From NCBI GenBank assembly GCA_016936155.1, contig JAFGPO010000129.1, positions 1 through 36,163 of the forward strand: a stretch of 36,163 nucleotides of DNA, read 5' to 3'. The translations under genes were made by a program, and so were the position numbers. Source of the DNA: Caldifarciminota bacterium (lineage in GTDB: Bacteria > Hydrothermota > Tepidihabitantia > SM23-42). Shown here in pieces: positions 25,856 to 33,508 of this stretch; the first letter of the stretch is position 1; each line of letters starts with the position of its first letter. Below the pieces are notes generated by a model. That model was given only the letters and a program-made list of their open reading frames with translations. It searched no databases and was not told the DNA's origin.

Positions 25856-27175
25856 TTACATCAGAAATATGTACCGCAGGATAAAAAGAACCGTGAAGAT
25901 AATGAGGATGGGGTGGACCTGTTTTATCTTTCCGGTCAGGAGCTTGAGCAGGGTAAAGAAAATGAAGCCGACGGCAATGCCTTCCGTGATCGAATACGCA
26001 TACGGCATGATCACGATCGTCAAGAACGCCGGTATCGCCTCAGTAATGTCATCCCATTCGATCTTCGTAACCCCGGACATCATGAGCGTGCCGACAATGA
26101 TCAAGGCCGGTGCCGTGATCGGATACAGGATAGATCCATTAAGTTTCATGCCGCCACCGATCATCTGAACAAGGGGGAAGAACAACAGGGCAATGAGGAA
26201 CAATAATCCGGTGATCACATTGGCAAAGCCGGTTCGGGCACCACTCGCGACCCCGGTTGAGCTCTCAATATAGCTTGTTACGGTCGATGTGCCGAGAAGG
26301 GTGCCGCAAATCGTTCCAATGGCATCCGCGAGCAGGGCCGGGCGAGCACGCGGAAGTTTTCCTTGTTGCAAAAATCCCGCTTGTTCACTGACGCCGATCA
26401 ATGTCCCGACCGTATCGAAAAGGTCGAGAAAGAACAGGATGAACACGGTGGGGAGCAAAGAGATGGTCATTGCGGTACCTATGCTGAGTTTGAAAAAGGT
26501 AGGCGCAAGCGATGGGGGAAGGCTGGCGATCCCATGGTACGGGACCATCCCCGCTACTGCACCGAGGATCGCCGTTGCAATGATGCCGATGACGATCGCT
26601 CCTTTTATTTTAAGGGTATAGAGGATCGTGATGACAAAGACGCCGAATATCGCAAGAAGCACGGCAGGACTGTGTAGATCTCCGAAACCGAGAATCGTGC
26701 CGGGCTTATACACGACGATCCCGGCCCATTGAAAACCGATGAGTGCGATAAAAAGACCGATGCCGACCGCGATCGCATGTTTCAGGGATGCTGGTATCGC
26801 ATTGATGAGCATTTCACGCAGACCGAACAGCGAAAGGACCACAAAAGCAGCGCCGGATATGAAATTTGCGCCGAGCGCGGTTTGCCAGGGAACACCCATT
26901 GCCAGACATATGGTATATACGAAAAAGAAATTGTGACCCATGGCAGGGGCAAGCGCGATAGGATAGTTTGCGAGGAACCCCATAAGAAAGGTTGCACAAG
27001 CGCTGGACACGCAGGTTGCCACCATGACCGACCCGAAATCCATGCCCGCGGCAGAGAGGACAGCCGGTTGAACAAAGATGATGTATGCCATGGTCATGAA
27101 CGTCGTCAACCCACCGATCGTTTCCTGGCTGATCGATGTGGTATGTTCTTTGAAATGAAATAATCTTTCAAGCAT
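25856..27175 (-). CDS. NCS2 family permease, AzgA-like (guanine/hypoxanthine or related purine)
   Basis: 439 residues with about 12-14 membrane segments. Seen: the family start LFHFKEHTTSISQETIGGLTTF then MTMAYIIFVQPAVLSAAGMD, ALAPAMGHNFFF in place of the more usual GMGLNAFF, DLFDTVGTLIGV and GTSTVTSYIESSTGVASGARTG. These place it in the AzgA/PbuG branch of proton-coupled nucleobase permeases in the inner membrane. GGGAGG precedes the ATG. No purine riboswitch is present in the 72-bp gap. Probably read from the SIMPL promoter. Confidence 0.93.
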   Translation of the reverse strand: MLERLFHFKEHTTSISQETIGGLTTFMTMAYIIFVQPAVLSAAGMDFGSVMVATCVSSACATFLMGFLANYPIALAPAMGHNFFFVYTICLAMGVPWQTALGANFISGAAFVVLSLFGLREMLINAIPASLKHAIAVGIGLFIALIGFQWAGIVVYKPGTILGFGDLHSPAVLLAIFGVFVITILYTLKIKGAIVIGIIATAILGAVAGMVPYHGIASLPPSLAPTFFKLSIGTAMTISLLPTVFILFFLDLFDTVGTLIGVSEQAGFLQQGKLPRARPALLADAIGTICGTLLGTSTVTSYIESSTGVASGARTGFANVITGLLFLIALLFFPLVQMIGGGMKLNGSILYPITAPALIIVGTLMMSGVTKIEWDDITEAIPAFLTIVIMPYAYSITEGIAVGFIFFTLLKLLTGKIKQVHPILIIFTVLFILRYIFLM

Positions 27176-27247
27176 CCTGCCTCCCTCTTATGACACTAGA
27201 CGAGCACAACCATAGTGCATACGCCTGCAGCAAAGTCCTCGGATCAA

Positions 27248-27895
27248 TTACTTTTTATACAGTATCTCATACACCATGGTCACGCCGACCGTAACGTCTG
27301 TTTGCTCGTATGTCTCGTACCCGGTATACGAGGGGTAGACGACATCTTCGGACACATAGAGGAGTTCACCAAGCAAGACACCAACCGCATCCGCCAGGTC
27401 TTTTGCCTCGGTCCTGGCTTGAGCAACCGCTTCAAGCCGGGCTTCCTTGACCGCCGGCGAGTAATCCGCCGATCCGCTGATTATCGGGGTGACCGATCCA
27501 ATGGACGCACCTTCGATCAACAGGAATTGCTCCTTTACTTGGTCGATATGGTCTATATTTGTGAGCGTAATTTGAATATCCTGTTCAATACGATAGTAGG
27601 GGTCACCTTCGATCGGTTCAAGGGAATTGAGGTTGGTCAGGACGACATCTGCTTCTTTGGCTCCGTATTTTTTTGCGACTTTGGTGATCTCGCTTTTCAT
27701 CATATCAGCTTTGTTTCGCGCCTCCGATTCTTTTTCATGATAGACATCCGCATAGAGGATAACCGTATAATCCGAGGTCTTCACATCACTTGCTGCCACG
27801 CCTTGTCCGACCACGGACAATACGGGTTTATCAAAAGTCTGGGTACACCCGCCACATGTCTGTGCGATCAATGTTGTTAAAAGTAATAATGTCAT
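27248..27895 (-). CDS. SIMPL domain (DUF541) secreted protein
   Basis: 215 residues. Seen: a short hydrophobic N-terminus (MTLLLLTTLIAQTCGGC) likely to act as a signal sequence with a possible lipobox-like cysteine, then the SIMPL pattern PVLSVVGQGVAA, the long periplasmic alpha/beta domain, and the conserved C-terminal KEARLEAVAQARTEAKDLAD and YVSEDVVYP blocks. Periplasmic or outer-membrane family of unclear role. The Shine-Dalgarno AAGGAGG is strong but can pair in a small hairpin. Confidence 0.88.
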   Translation of the reverse strand: MTLLLLTTLIAQTCGGCTQTFDKPVLSVVGQGVAASDVKTSDYTVILYADVYHEKESEARNKADMMKSEITKVAKKYGAKEADVVLTNLNSLEPIEGDPYYRIEQDIQITLTNIDHIDQVKEQFLLIEGASIGSVTPIISGSADYSPAVKEARLEAVAQARTEAKDLADAVGVLLGELLYVSEDVVYPSYTGYETYEQTDVTVGVTMVYEILYKK

Positions 27896-27913
27896 GCATT
27901 ACCTCCTTGCAGG

Positions 27914-27941
27914 AGTGTATCCATTCCGAATCATGAGTCAA
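27914..27941 (-). promoter_or_regulatory. Predicted promoter of the SIMPL-NCS2 pair
   Basis: TTGACT (27941-27936), 16-bp spacer, TACACT (27919-27914) on the minus strand. The leader contains CTCCT-GCA-AGGAG, whose right arm is the ribosome binding site. Confidence 0.65.
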
Positions 27942-28010
27942 TAACATAAACTGCGGACAGCAAGCCGCCGACACTGAGAACAAAGGAACCGCGTAACGCG
28001 TCCCTGTCTG

Positions 28011-28038
28011 TTGACTTTTGCGGGACGCTCTCTATAAT
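28011..28038 (+). promoter_or_regulatory. Predicted promoter of tRNA-Gly (and probably dtd-yicC-gmk)
   Basis: TTGACT (28011-28016), 16-bp spacer, perfect TATAAT (28033-28038), 18 bp before the tRNA. No strong terminator follows the tRNA, so it may also serve the downstream genes. Confidence 0.82.
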
Positions 28039-28056
28039 ACCATACTTATGCAGATC

Positions 28057-28128
28057 GCGGGGGTAGCTCAATGGTAGAGTTACGGCCTTCCAAGCCGTTG
28101 GTTGCGGGTTCAAATCCCGTCCCCCGCT
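28057..28128 (+). tRNA. tRNA-Gly (anticodon TCC)
   Basis: 72 nt cloverleaf. Acceptor GCGGGGG pairs perfectly with CCCCCGC (28121-28127), discriminator T. The D-arm region is GCTCAATGGTAGAGT, the anticodon loop CTTCCAA gives TCC, and the T-arm is GCGGG-TTCAAAT-CCCGT. CCA is not encoded. The sequence continues TTTTTGGG and the dtd start lies 55 bp downstream. Confidence 0.95.
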
Positions 28129-28183
28129 TTTTGGGAGTATGCACGAGGAAGTAAGAACTGGGAACTGGAGTTAAAATTAAACG

Positions 28184-28621
28184 ATGAAGGCGGTTTTGCA
28201 GAGAGTTTCACAAGCACGGATTACAGTTGAGGATACGCTTGTTTCTGAGATCGGTAATGGGCTGTTCGTTCTCTTGGGCGCGCAAAAAGGCGACACCGAT
28301 GAGCAGGCAGCGGTTTTAGCGGATAAATGCGTACACCTTCGTATATTCGAGGATGAACAGGACAAATTCAATCTTTCAATTAAGGATGTCGGGGGAGAGA
28401 TGCTTGTCGCATCGCAGTTCACGCTGTGTGCTGATACATCACGAGGACGCCGTCCATCGTTCGCCGGCGCGGAAGAACCTGAAAAAGCCAGGATTCTCTA
28501 CGAGCGTTTCATTCAAGCATGCCAGGAACGAGGCGTATCAACAAAGGGTGGCATATTCGGCGAGCGAATGGTCGTTTGCCTCGATAATCGCGGACCGGTG
28601 ACCATCATCATGGAGGTGTGA
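28184..28621 (+). CDS. dtd: D-aminoacyl-tRNA deacylase
   Basis: 145 residues, normal length. Hydrolyses D-aminoacyl-tRNAs and glycine misattached to tRNA-Ala. Seen: N-terminal MKAVLQRVSQARI, the SQFTLCAD motif near residue 86 (catalytic pocket), RRPSF and the GPVT cross-subunit motif near the C-terminus (NRGPVTIIMEV). The stop is directly followed by the GTG of yicC. Upstream lies tRNA-Gly with no clear terminator, so the two may share a transcript. Confidence 0.96.
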   Translation: MKAVLQRVSQARITVEDTLVSEIGNGLFVLLGAQKGDTDEQAAVLADKCVHLRIFEDEQDKFNLSIKDVGGEMLVASQFTLCADTSRGRRPSFAGAEEPEKARILYERFIQACQERGVSTKGGIFGERMVVCLDNRGPVTIIMEV

Positions 28622-29497
28622 GTGCCCTGCAGCATGACCGGAATGGGAAGAGCAAGCGGCACGATAAAGAAGCCGCCGATCAAATTCGATGTCGAAATAA
28701 AATCATACAACCACCGGTTCCTCGAAATATCGATTAAATGCCCGAACATCCTTCTGCCATACGAGGAAGCGCTGCGAAAAATCCTGCAGAAACGTCTCGT
28801 ACGGGGACATATCGTATGCGTGATCCAACAGGACCGGGAGGTCACTGACTGTAACGTTGAGATCGATAAAACCCTTCTCCACGCGTACCTGAATGTTGTA
28901 CAAGAGCTTCAGCGCACGCACAATATTAGCGGGACTGTCGACATCAATACACTCCTTTCGATTCAAGGATTGGTGAAACTCAGCCAGCCTTCCGTGAGCT
29001 CACAAACCGTGTTCAAGGAATTCAAACCGATCCTGGAACGGGCTCTTAATGCTCTGATGATCATGAAACAACATGAGGGCAAGAACATCGAACGGGAAAT
29101 AAAAAAGTCTATCCGTATCATCGAGCGCAATATCATCCGTATCGAACGTTTGATCCCGCAAAGGAACAATGATTATGAAAGCCGTCTGAAAGATCTTGCA
29201 AAACGTTTCAAGGAAGATTTTAATGAAGAACGGCTCTACCAGGAAGTGCTCTATACGGTCGACCGTACGGACGTAACCGAGGAATGCAAGCGATTGTACA
29301 GCCATCTCGAGTTGTTCAAGGACTCCCTGGTGAGCGATGGACACCCCGGGCGCAAACTTAATTTCCTGCTGCAGGAGATGCAACGCGAGGCGAATACCTG
29401 CACGGTCAAGGCCAATTTCCTCAAGATCAGTAAAACGGTCGTTCAGGTAAAGGAAGAGATAGAAAAAATACGAGAGCAGGTCCAGAATCTTGAATAA
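28622..29497 (+). CDS. YicC family endoribonuclease-like protein
   Basis: 291 residues, normal length. Seen: the family start SMTGMGRASG, EIKSYNHRFLEISIKCP, the PYEEALRKILQKRLVRGHI segment, and the C-terminal block GRKLNFLLQEMQREANTCT with KANFLKISKTVVQVKEEIEK, which carries the conserved acidic/basic residues. E. coli YicC takes part in RNA turnover. The start is GTG 28622 directly abutting the dtd stop; an internal ATG at 28634 is the alternative. It is followed closely by gmk, the usual neighbour, though remA and rpoZ are missing. Confidence 0.93.
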   Translation: MPCSMTGMGRASGTIKKPPIKFDVEIKSYNHRFLEISIKCPNILLPYEEALRKILQKRLVRGHIVCVIQQDREVTDCNVEIDKTLLHAYLNVVQELQRTHNISGTVDINTLLSIQGLVKLSQPSVSSQTVFKEFKPILERALNALMIMKQHEGKNIEREIKKSIRIIERNIIRIERLIPQRNNDYESRLKDLAKRFKEDFNEERLYQEVLYTVDRTDVTEECKRLYSHLELFKDSLVSDGHPGRKLNFLLQEMQREANTCTVKANFLKISKTVVQVKEEIEKIREQVQNLE

Positions 29498-29561
29498 GAT
29501 CGTGATTGCAAATGACCATGGAGATTATGTATTGTACTCTCCTACGGGCAGCGCCACGTGA
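29490..29561 (+). other. Possible 23-codon coupling ORF or rpiB remnant between yicC and gmk
   Basis: TTG 29490 to TGA 29561 encodes MNKIVIANDHGDYVLYSP and five more residues. It overlaps the end of yicC by 8 bp, and its stop overlaps the GTG of gmk as GTGA. KIVIANDHG resembles the first strand and loop of ribose-5-phosphate isomerase B (KIAIxSDHAG). It may be a degraded gene start, a translated coupling peptide, or chance. Confidence 0.3.
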
Positions 29562-30160
29562 CAGGTAGTCCGGTGCCGTTGATCCCGGGTAGACTCATCG
29601 TTCTCTCCGGCCCTTCCGGTGTTGGCAAGACCACGCTCTGCAGCCGCATCGTGAGCATGAGAGAGGATATCAAATACAGCATTTCTGCTACATCACGCCC
29701 CCGGCGGCAGGGAGAAAAAAACGGCCGCGAATATTTTTTTCTTTCCAAACGTGAATTCGCGAAATGGATCGAACAAAACCGTTTCATCGAATACGCGGAG
29801 GTCCATGGCCACCTCTACGGAACCCCCAGATGCTTCCTTGAACAGACAATGGAACAAGGATTGCATGTCATCATGGATGTCGATGTGCTTGGAGCGCGCA
29901 TCCTTATGCAGAGGTATCCATACCCTTTTGGTCTCTATTTCTTTATCATCCCTCCTGACATCGCGGAGCTGGAACGGCGTTTGCTCCTGCGCAATACCGA
30001 TGCGAACAGCGAGATCAAATACCGGCTTGCCAAAGCTCAGGAGGAATTACGCTATAAAGAGGACTACCAATTCATAATTGAGAACAAGGATCTTGAAAAA
30101 ACGCTCGAGCAGGTGCTTGCAATGATCGATCAAGAGACAGAGAAGGGTTCCCGGAGCTGA
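29558..30160 (+). CDS. gmk: Guanylate kinase
   Basis: 200 residues. Phosphorylates GMP to GDP. Seen: P-loop SGPSGVGKTTL, the segment SISATSRPRRQGEKNGREYF with the GMP-binding arginines and tyrosine, EYAEVHGHLYGTP, and DVDVLGARIL. Start uncertain: GTG 29558 is given; GTG 29573 and TTG 29579 are in frame and closer to the usual length. No ATG is available. The partner gene rpoZ is not next to it; tRNA-Ala follows with its own promoter. Confidence 0.95.
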   Translation: MTGSPVPLIPGRLIVLSGPSGVGKTTLCSRIVSMREDIKYSISATSRPRRQGEKNGREYFFLSKREFAKWIEQNRFIEYAEVHGHLYGTPRCFLEQTMEQGLHVIMDVDVLGARILMQRYPYPFGLYFFIIPPDIAELERRLLLRNTDANSEIKYRLAKAQEELRYKEDYQFIIENKDLEKTLEQVLAMIDQETEKGSRS

Positions 30161-30188
30161 ATCGTGGACACATTTCATGACCAGTGTA

Positions 30189-30216
30189 TTGACAGGCTGA
30201 TGGAATTTGCTATAAT
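30189..30216 (+). promoter_or_regulatory. Predicted promoter of tRNA-Ala and pyruvoyl arginine decarboxylase
   Basis: TTGACA (30189-30194), 16-bp spacer, perfect TATAAT (30211-30216). Only 8 bases separate the -10 box from the tRNA 5' end, so the primary transcript should carry a 5' leader of only 1-2 nt. Confidence 0.85.
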
Positions 30217-30224
30217 GCTGTCAC

Positions 30225-30297
30225 GGGGCAGTAGCTCAGTTGGGAGAGCGCCTCGTTCGCAACGAGGAGGTCGCCAGTTCGACTCTGGTCTGCTCCA
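30225..30297 (+). tRNA. tRNA-Ala (anticodon CGC)
   Basis: 73 nt cloverleaf. Acceptor GGGGCAG pairs with CTGCTCC (one G-T), discriminator A. D-stem GCTC/GAGC, anticodon stem CCTCG/CGAGG with loop TTCGCAA giving CGC, T-arm GCCAG-TTCGACT-CTGGT. CCA is not encoded. The decarboxylase ATG lies 18 nt downstream with no terminator between. Confidence 0.95.
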
Positions 30298-30315
30298 GAT
30301 CAAAGAGGAAAAAAA

Positions 30316-30861
30316 ATGACGATTCCAAAAAGATTGTTTCTTACAAAGGGTGTCGGGAAACACAAAGAGAAACTGGCAAGTTTTGAGGCCGCTTTGCGCA
30401 ATGCCGGGATCGCACCATTTAACCTGGTCCGGGTGTCCAGCATCCTGCCTCCCCAGGCAAAAATCCTTTCCCGCGTAAAAGGGCTGCAGTACCTTTCCCC
30501 GGGAGAACTCGTGTATACCGTCATGGCGCGCAATTCGACCAATGAACCCCACCGGCTGATCGCCGCCGCGATCGGTGTCGCGATACCAAAAGACAGGTCC
30601 CAGTACGGATACCTTTCAGAATACAGCTCGTTCGGAGAGACTGAAAGCAAAGTGGGTGACAAAACTGAAGATCTCGCCGCGCAGATGCTTGCGACGACAC
30701 TGGGGGTGCCTTTTGATCCTGACGTCAGCTATGACGAACGCAAGGAGCTCTGGAAGATCTCGACCAAGATCGTAAGAACAACCGCAACGACACAGACCGC
30801 AATCGGCGATAAATACGGGTTATGGACCACGGTCGTCGCCGCCGCAGTCTTCGTGCCATAA
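30316..30861 (+). CDS. pdaD: Pyruvoyl-dependent arginine decarboxylase
   Basis: 181 residues, normal length. Converts arginine to agmatine, the first step to polyamines. Seen: NLVRVSSILPP, with Ser41-Ser42 as the self-cleavage site that turns Ser42 into the pyruvoyl group; the GELVYTVMA block; the SSFGETE segment; and a C-terminal TTVVAAAVFVP beta strand. It starts 18 nt after tRNA-Ala with AAAGAGG as ribosome binding site and no separate promoter, so it depends on tRNA transcription. speB-like genes are not in the window. Confidence 0.93.
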   Translation: MTIPKRLFLTKGVGKHKEKLASFEAALRNAGIAPFNLVRVSSILPPQAKILSRVKGLQYLSPGELVYTVMARNSTNEPHRLIAAAIGVAIPKDRSQYGYLSEYSSFGETESKVGDKTEDLAAQMLATTLGVPFDPDVSYDERKELWKISTKIVRTTATTQTAIGDKYGLWTTVVAAAVFVP

Positions 30862-30887
30862 GAATGCTGTCGTAACACAACGATCAT

Positions 30888-31970
30888 ATGATGCTGCTTA
30901 TGATCGTTCACTTGACCCTTCCCGGGGTCATGAACCAGGGTGATCGTGTCCTCTGCCATGATGCTCGTTCATGTGCGCTGGGCAATGCAATGCTCGTGCT
31001 CGAGCACAGTCCTAATCCATCGGCAATGGGTCTTCTGGAGGATATGAGCGTATCGATCTCCGGGGCAATCATATCCGCCAATGAAAAACGAGGTCTCCGT
31101 GTCTACGATTCGTACGGCAATAATATCGGCATCTCGACGATTACGAACACAACCTTCACCAATGTATTACCCTGCGCATGCACGTTCGTTTTCCCCCTTC
31201 AGTTCATTCGCACCGGATTCCAATTCGCCCCGGTGCGGGATTACACGTACTCCTTTCATCGCGAGTACCGGGATGATTTCTATCAAGTAACCAAGGTCGT
31301 AGACCAGGAATACTCCGGGCGCACATACGCTATTTCGCCCATGATCGCGGTTACTCATTCCTGGCTGAACATCGGTGTTGCACAGCGGTTCATGTACGGA
31401 AGGCGTGAATTCCGGGAAATGATCATATTCCCGGATGCGCCGGACAGCGCGGTGACTGATGAGCATGATCTGAACGGGATGAATACCCGGTGCGGTGTGC
31501 TGATAGCGCCGGACATGCATTTCCGCGTATCGTACATGTATGCGTTCGCCTATGTCCTCGAATGCGACGATCCACTCCAGCACGACAGTTTCCCGGCCCA
31601 GCACAACCTTGGATTCATGTATCAGCCTCCAGGCCGTATCCCAACCAGATTCTTCGGAGAAGTAGCCTGTGAGACATATGACGATCCAGTGTTCGTTTAC
31701 AAAATCGGAGTAGAACATACGCTCCAGACCTCATATGCTCTCCGTTATGGGTTCTGCCTCTATCCGGATCATGTCCAGCCGGCAGTGTGGACGACCGTGC
31801 TGACCGTCGGATGCGGGATTCACCAACCGCATTTTAGCGCTGACATGGGGTACGCATATGGCAAAAGAGACTATACCAGTGCAAATTACAATGGCCTTGG
31901 GGAGACGGAAAACCTGGTGTTTGACGAATCGTTAAACACATTCCTGCTTTCATTCACTGTCCACTTGTAA
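30888..31970 (+). CDS. Outer-membrane beta-barrel-like protein of the PorV/FadL/UPF0164 type
   Basis: 360 residues. Seen: a short hydrophobic N-terminus, then DARSCALGNAMLVLEHSPNPSA in the place where PorV/UPF0164 proteins have SARxxALGGAxxALxDDPxAxxxNPA. Alternating aromatic beta strands follow through to a C-terminal strand ending in LLSFTVHL, typical of a barrel. There are many cysteines for an outer-membrane protein. The start is uncertain: ATG 30888, 30891 and 30900 are all close together and no Shine-Dalgarno is evident. First gene of a tightly packed four-gene envelope cluster, 26 bp after pdaD. Confidence 0.65.
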   Translation: MMLLMIVHLTLPGVMNQGDRVLCHDARSCALGNAMLVLEHSPNPSAMGLLEDMSVSISGAIISANEKRGLRVYDSYGNNIGISTITNTTFTNVLPCACTFVFPLQFIRTGFQFAPVRDYTYSFHREYRDDFYQVTKVVDQEYSGRTYAISPMIAVTHSWLNIGVAQRFMYGRREFREMIIFPDAPDSAVTDEHDLNGMNTRCGVLIAPDMHFRVSYMYAFAYVLECDDPLQHDSFPAQHNLGFMYQPPGRIPTRFFGEVACETYDDPVFVYKIGVEHTLQTSYALRYGFCLYPDHVQPAVWTTVLTVGCGIHQPHFSADMGYAYGKRDYTSANYNGLGETENLVFDESLNTFLLSFTVHL

Positions 31971-31973
31971 CCC

Positions 31974-33482
31974 TTGCTGCTGCTTCTTACAATAATCCTC
32001 ACGTGCGCATCCTCTGCGTACGACCACATTTACGTTTGCTATACGAATGATATCGAGGGAGGATTGTCACCGAGCCAGGCGTGGTGGATGAATCCATATT
32101 TCCCGCCCGTGATCGGCAACGCAGCCGCCGCCGCAACGTTCATCAAAGCGAAGAAACAGGAAGCGGACAGCCTCGGCTACGCATTTTTGCTCTTTGACAG
32201 CGGCGATATGTTCATGGGTTCTCCGATCGGAGAGTTTTCAAAGGGTACCGCAGTAGCGGATTTCATGAATTACTGCGGTTACGATGTTATCGCACCGGGA
32301 AATCACGATTATGATATGGGGGTGGAGGTGTTCAAGAATTTCGTCGCTGCCACGAACGCGGTGTTCCTTGGCAGCAATATAATCTACGAAGATACACGCG
32401 CCCCCGTCGATTACCTGGAACCGTATGTTATCCTGGAAAAGAACGATCTGAGGATCGGGATATTCAGCCTTTTGACCGAGTACATGGCAGGCATGACGAC
32501 ACCGGAGAAATTCGCTAATCACGACGTGCTTCCGGAACAGGAAACCGCCCAGCGCATGGTCGATACGCTCCTGGCAAAGGGTGCGGATGTGATCTTTGCC
32601 CTTACCGGCATCGGGCTCCGTCATGACAAGCGGATCGCGAGTGCGGTGCCTGGTATCGATGTGATCTTCGGGAGCCACAGTGCGAGCGCCCTCGAAATTC
32701 CGTATGAAGATTCGATTCACCACACGATCATCTGTCAATCCTACAGCCACCTCACCTGCGTGGGATTCCTGGATCTTCATATAGACACCCTTTTAAAAAG
32801 GATCGCGGGATACAAAGGCGAACTCGTCGACCTGCTCAGCGACGAGATCGAGAGCGATACGGCAATGGAACATATCATTGCACGATGGGAACAGGAGACC
32901 CAGAAAGGATTTGACGAGGTGATCGGGTACAGCAACGAAGAAATGACACGTAACGGCTTCGAGGAATCAACTATCGGCAATCTGATCACCGATGCGATGC
33001 GGGAGTATTTTGATGTTGATATTGCGGTCCATAATTCGGGCGGCATCAGGGCCAACCTGCCGCAAGGCGACATCACGTACCGCGCCTGCTATAATATCGA
33101 TGCGTTATCGAACACCGCGGTTATAATGACCATGACCGGCGCCCAGGTGCGCGACATGCTCGAGGTCGGGTTCAACGGGCATCATGCAATATTCCAGGTG
33201 TCCGGCATTGCGCTCGAATGGGATCCGCGGCAGGACACCGGTCAACGAATCCTCACAATAACCGATCATAATGGCATCCCGCTCGATCCGGTGAGAGACT
33301 ACAGGGTAGTGACGAATTCCTACCTCGCGGCAGGCGGGGGAGAGTATATCGTGTTTAAAGACGCGCGCGATATCCGGGAAACCTTTACCTATCTGCGGAA
33401 TATACTTGCTGATCACATCAAGAAGCACTCGCCGATTGGAAGTCGCATTCAGGGGCGGATCATCAACGTCGCCGATCGATAG
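31974..33482 (+). CDS. 5'-nucleotidase/UshA-family protein with degenerate metal site
   Basis: 502 residues. Seen: signal peptide MLLLLTIILTCASSA; N-terminal metallophosphoesterase domain with TNDIEGG (24-30), FDSGD (74-78), GNHDYD (109-114), LTGIG (210-214) and GSHSA (233-237); and a C-terminal 5'-nucleotidase domain with NSGGIRANLPQGDITY near 350-365 and the TMTGAQVRDMLE block. Against the UshA pattern, the first-motif His is Glu28, the His of LSHLG is Gly212, and the last Gln/His is Ala237. The start is TTG 31974, three bases after the preceding stop; no ATG fits. Catalysis is therefore in doubt. Confidence 0.85.
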   Translation: MLLLLTIILTCASSAYDHIYVCYTNDIEGGLSPSQAWWMNPYFPPVIGNAAAAATFIKAKKQEADSLGYAFLLFDSGDMFMGSPIGEFSKGTAVADFMNYCGYDVIAPGNHDYDMGVEVFKNFVAATNAVFLGSNIIYEDTRAPVDYLEPYVILEKNDLRIGIFSLLTEYMAGMTTPEKFANHDVLPEQETAQRMVDTLLAKGADVIFALTGIGLRHDKRIASAVPGIDVIFGSHSASALEIPYEDSIHHTIICQSYSHLTCVGFLDLHIDTLLKRIAGYKGELVDLLSDEIESDTAMEHIIARWEQETQKGFDEVIGYSNEEMTRNGFEESTIGNLITDAMREYFDVDIAVHNSGGIRANLPQGDITYRACYNIDALSNTAVIMTMTGAQVRDMLEVGFNGHHAIFQVSGIALEWDPRQDTGQRILTITDHNGIPLDPVRDYRVVTNSYLAAGGGEYIVFKDARDIRETFTYLRNILADHIKKHSPIGSRIQGRIINVADR

Positions 33483-33508
33483 CGCGCCGGGCGTGCCAAA
33501 TAAACAGT

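Noticed and set aside
26729-27163. 144-codon plus-strand frame opposite the NCS2 permease
   Set aside because: Charge-rich antisense translation of a membrane protein gene; no ribosome site or homology pattern.
27176-27247. Purine riboswitch before the NCS2 permease
   Set aside because: Only 72 bp, without the conserved pairing and loop nucleotides.
29498-29557. remA/rpoZ between or after yicC and gmk
   Set aside because: Only 60 bp is available before gmk, and the sequence after gmk is a tRNA promoter; neither gene is present here.
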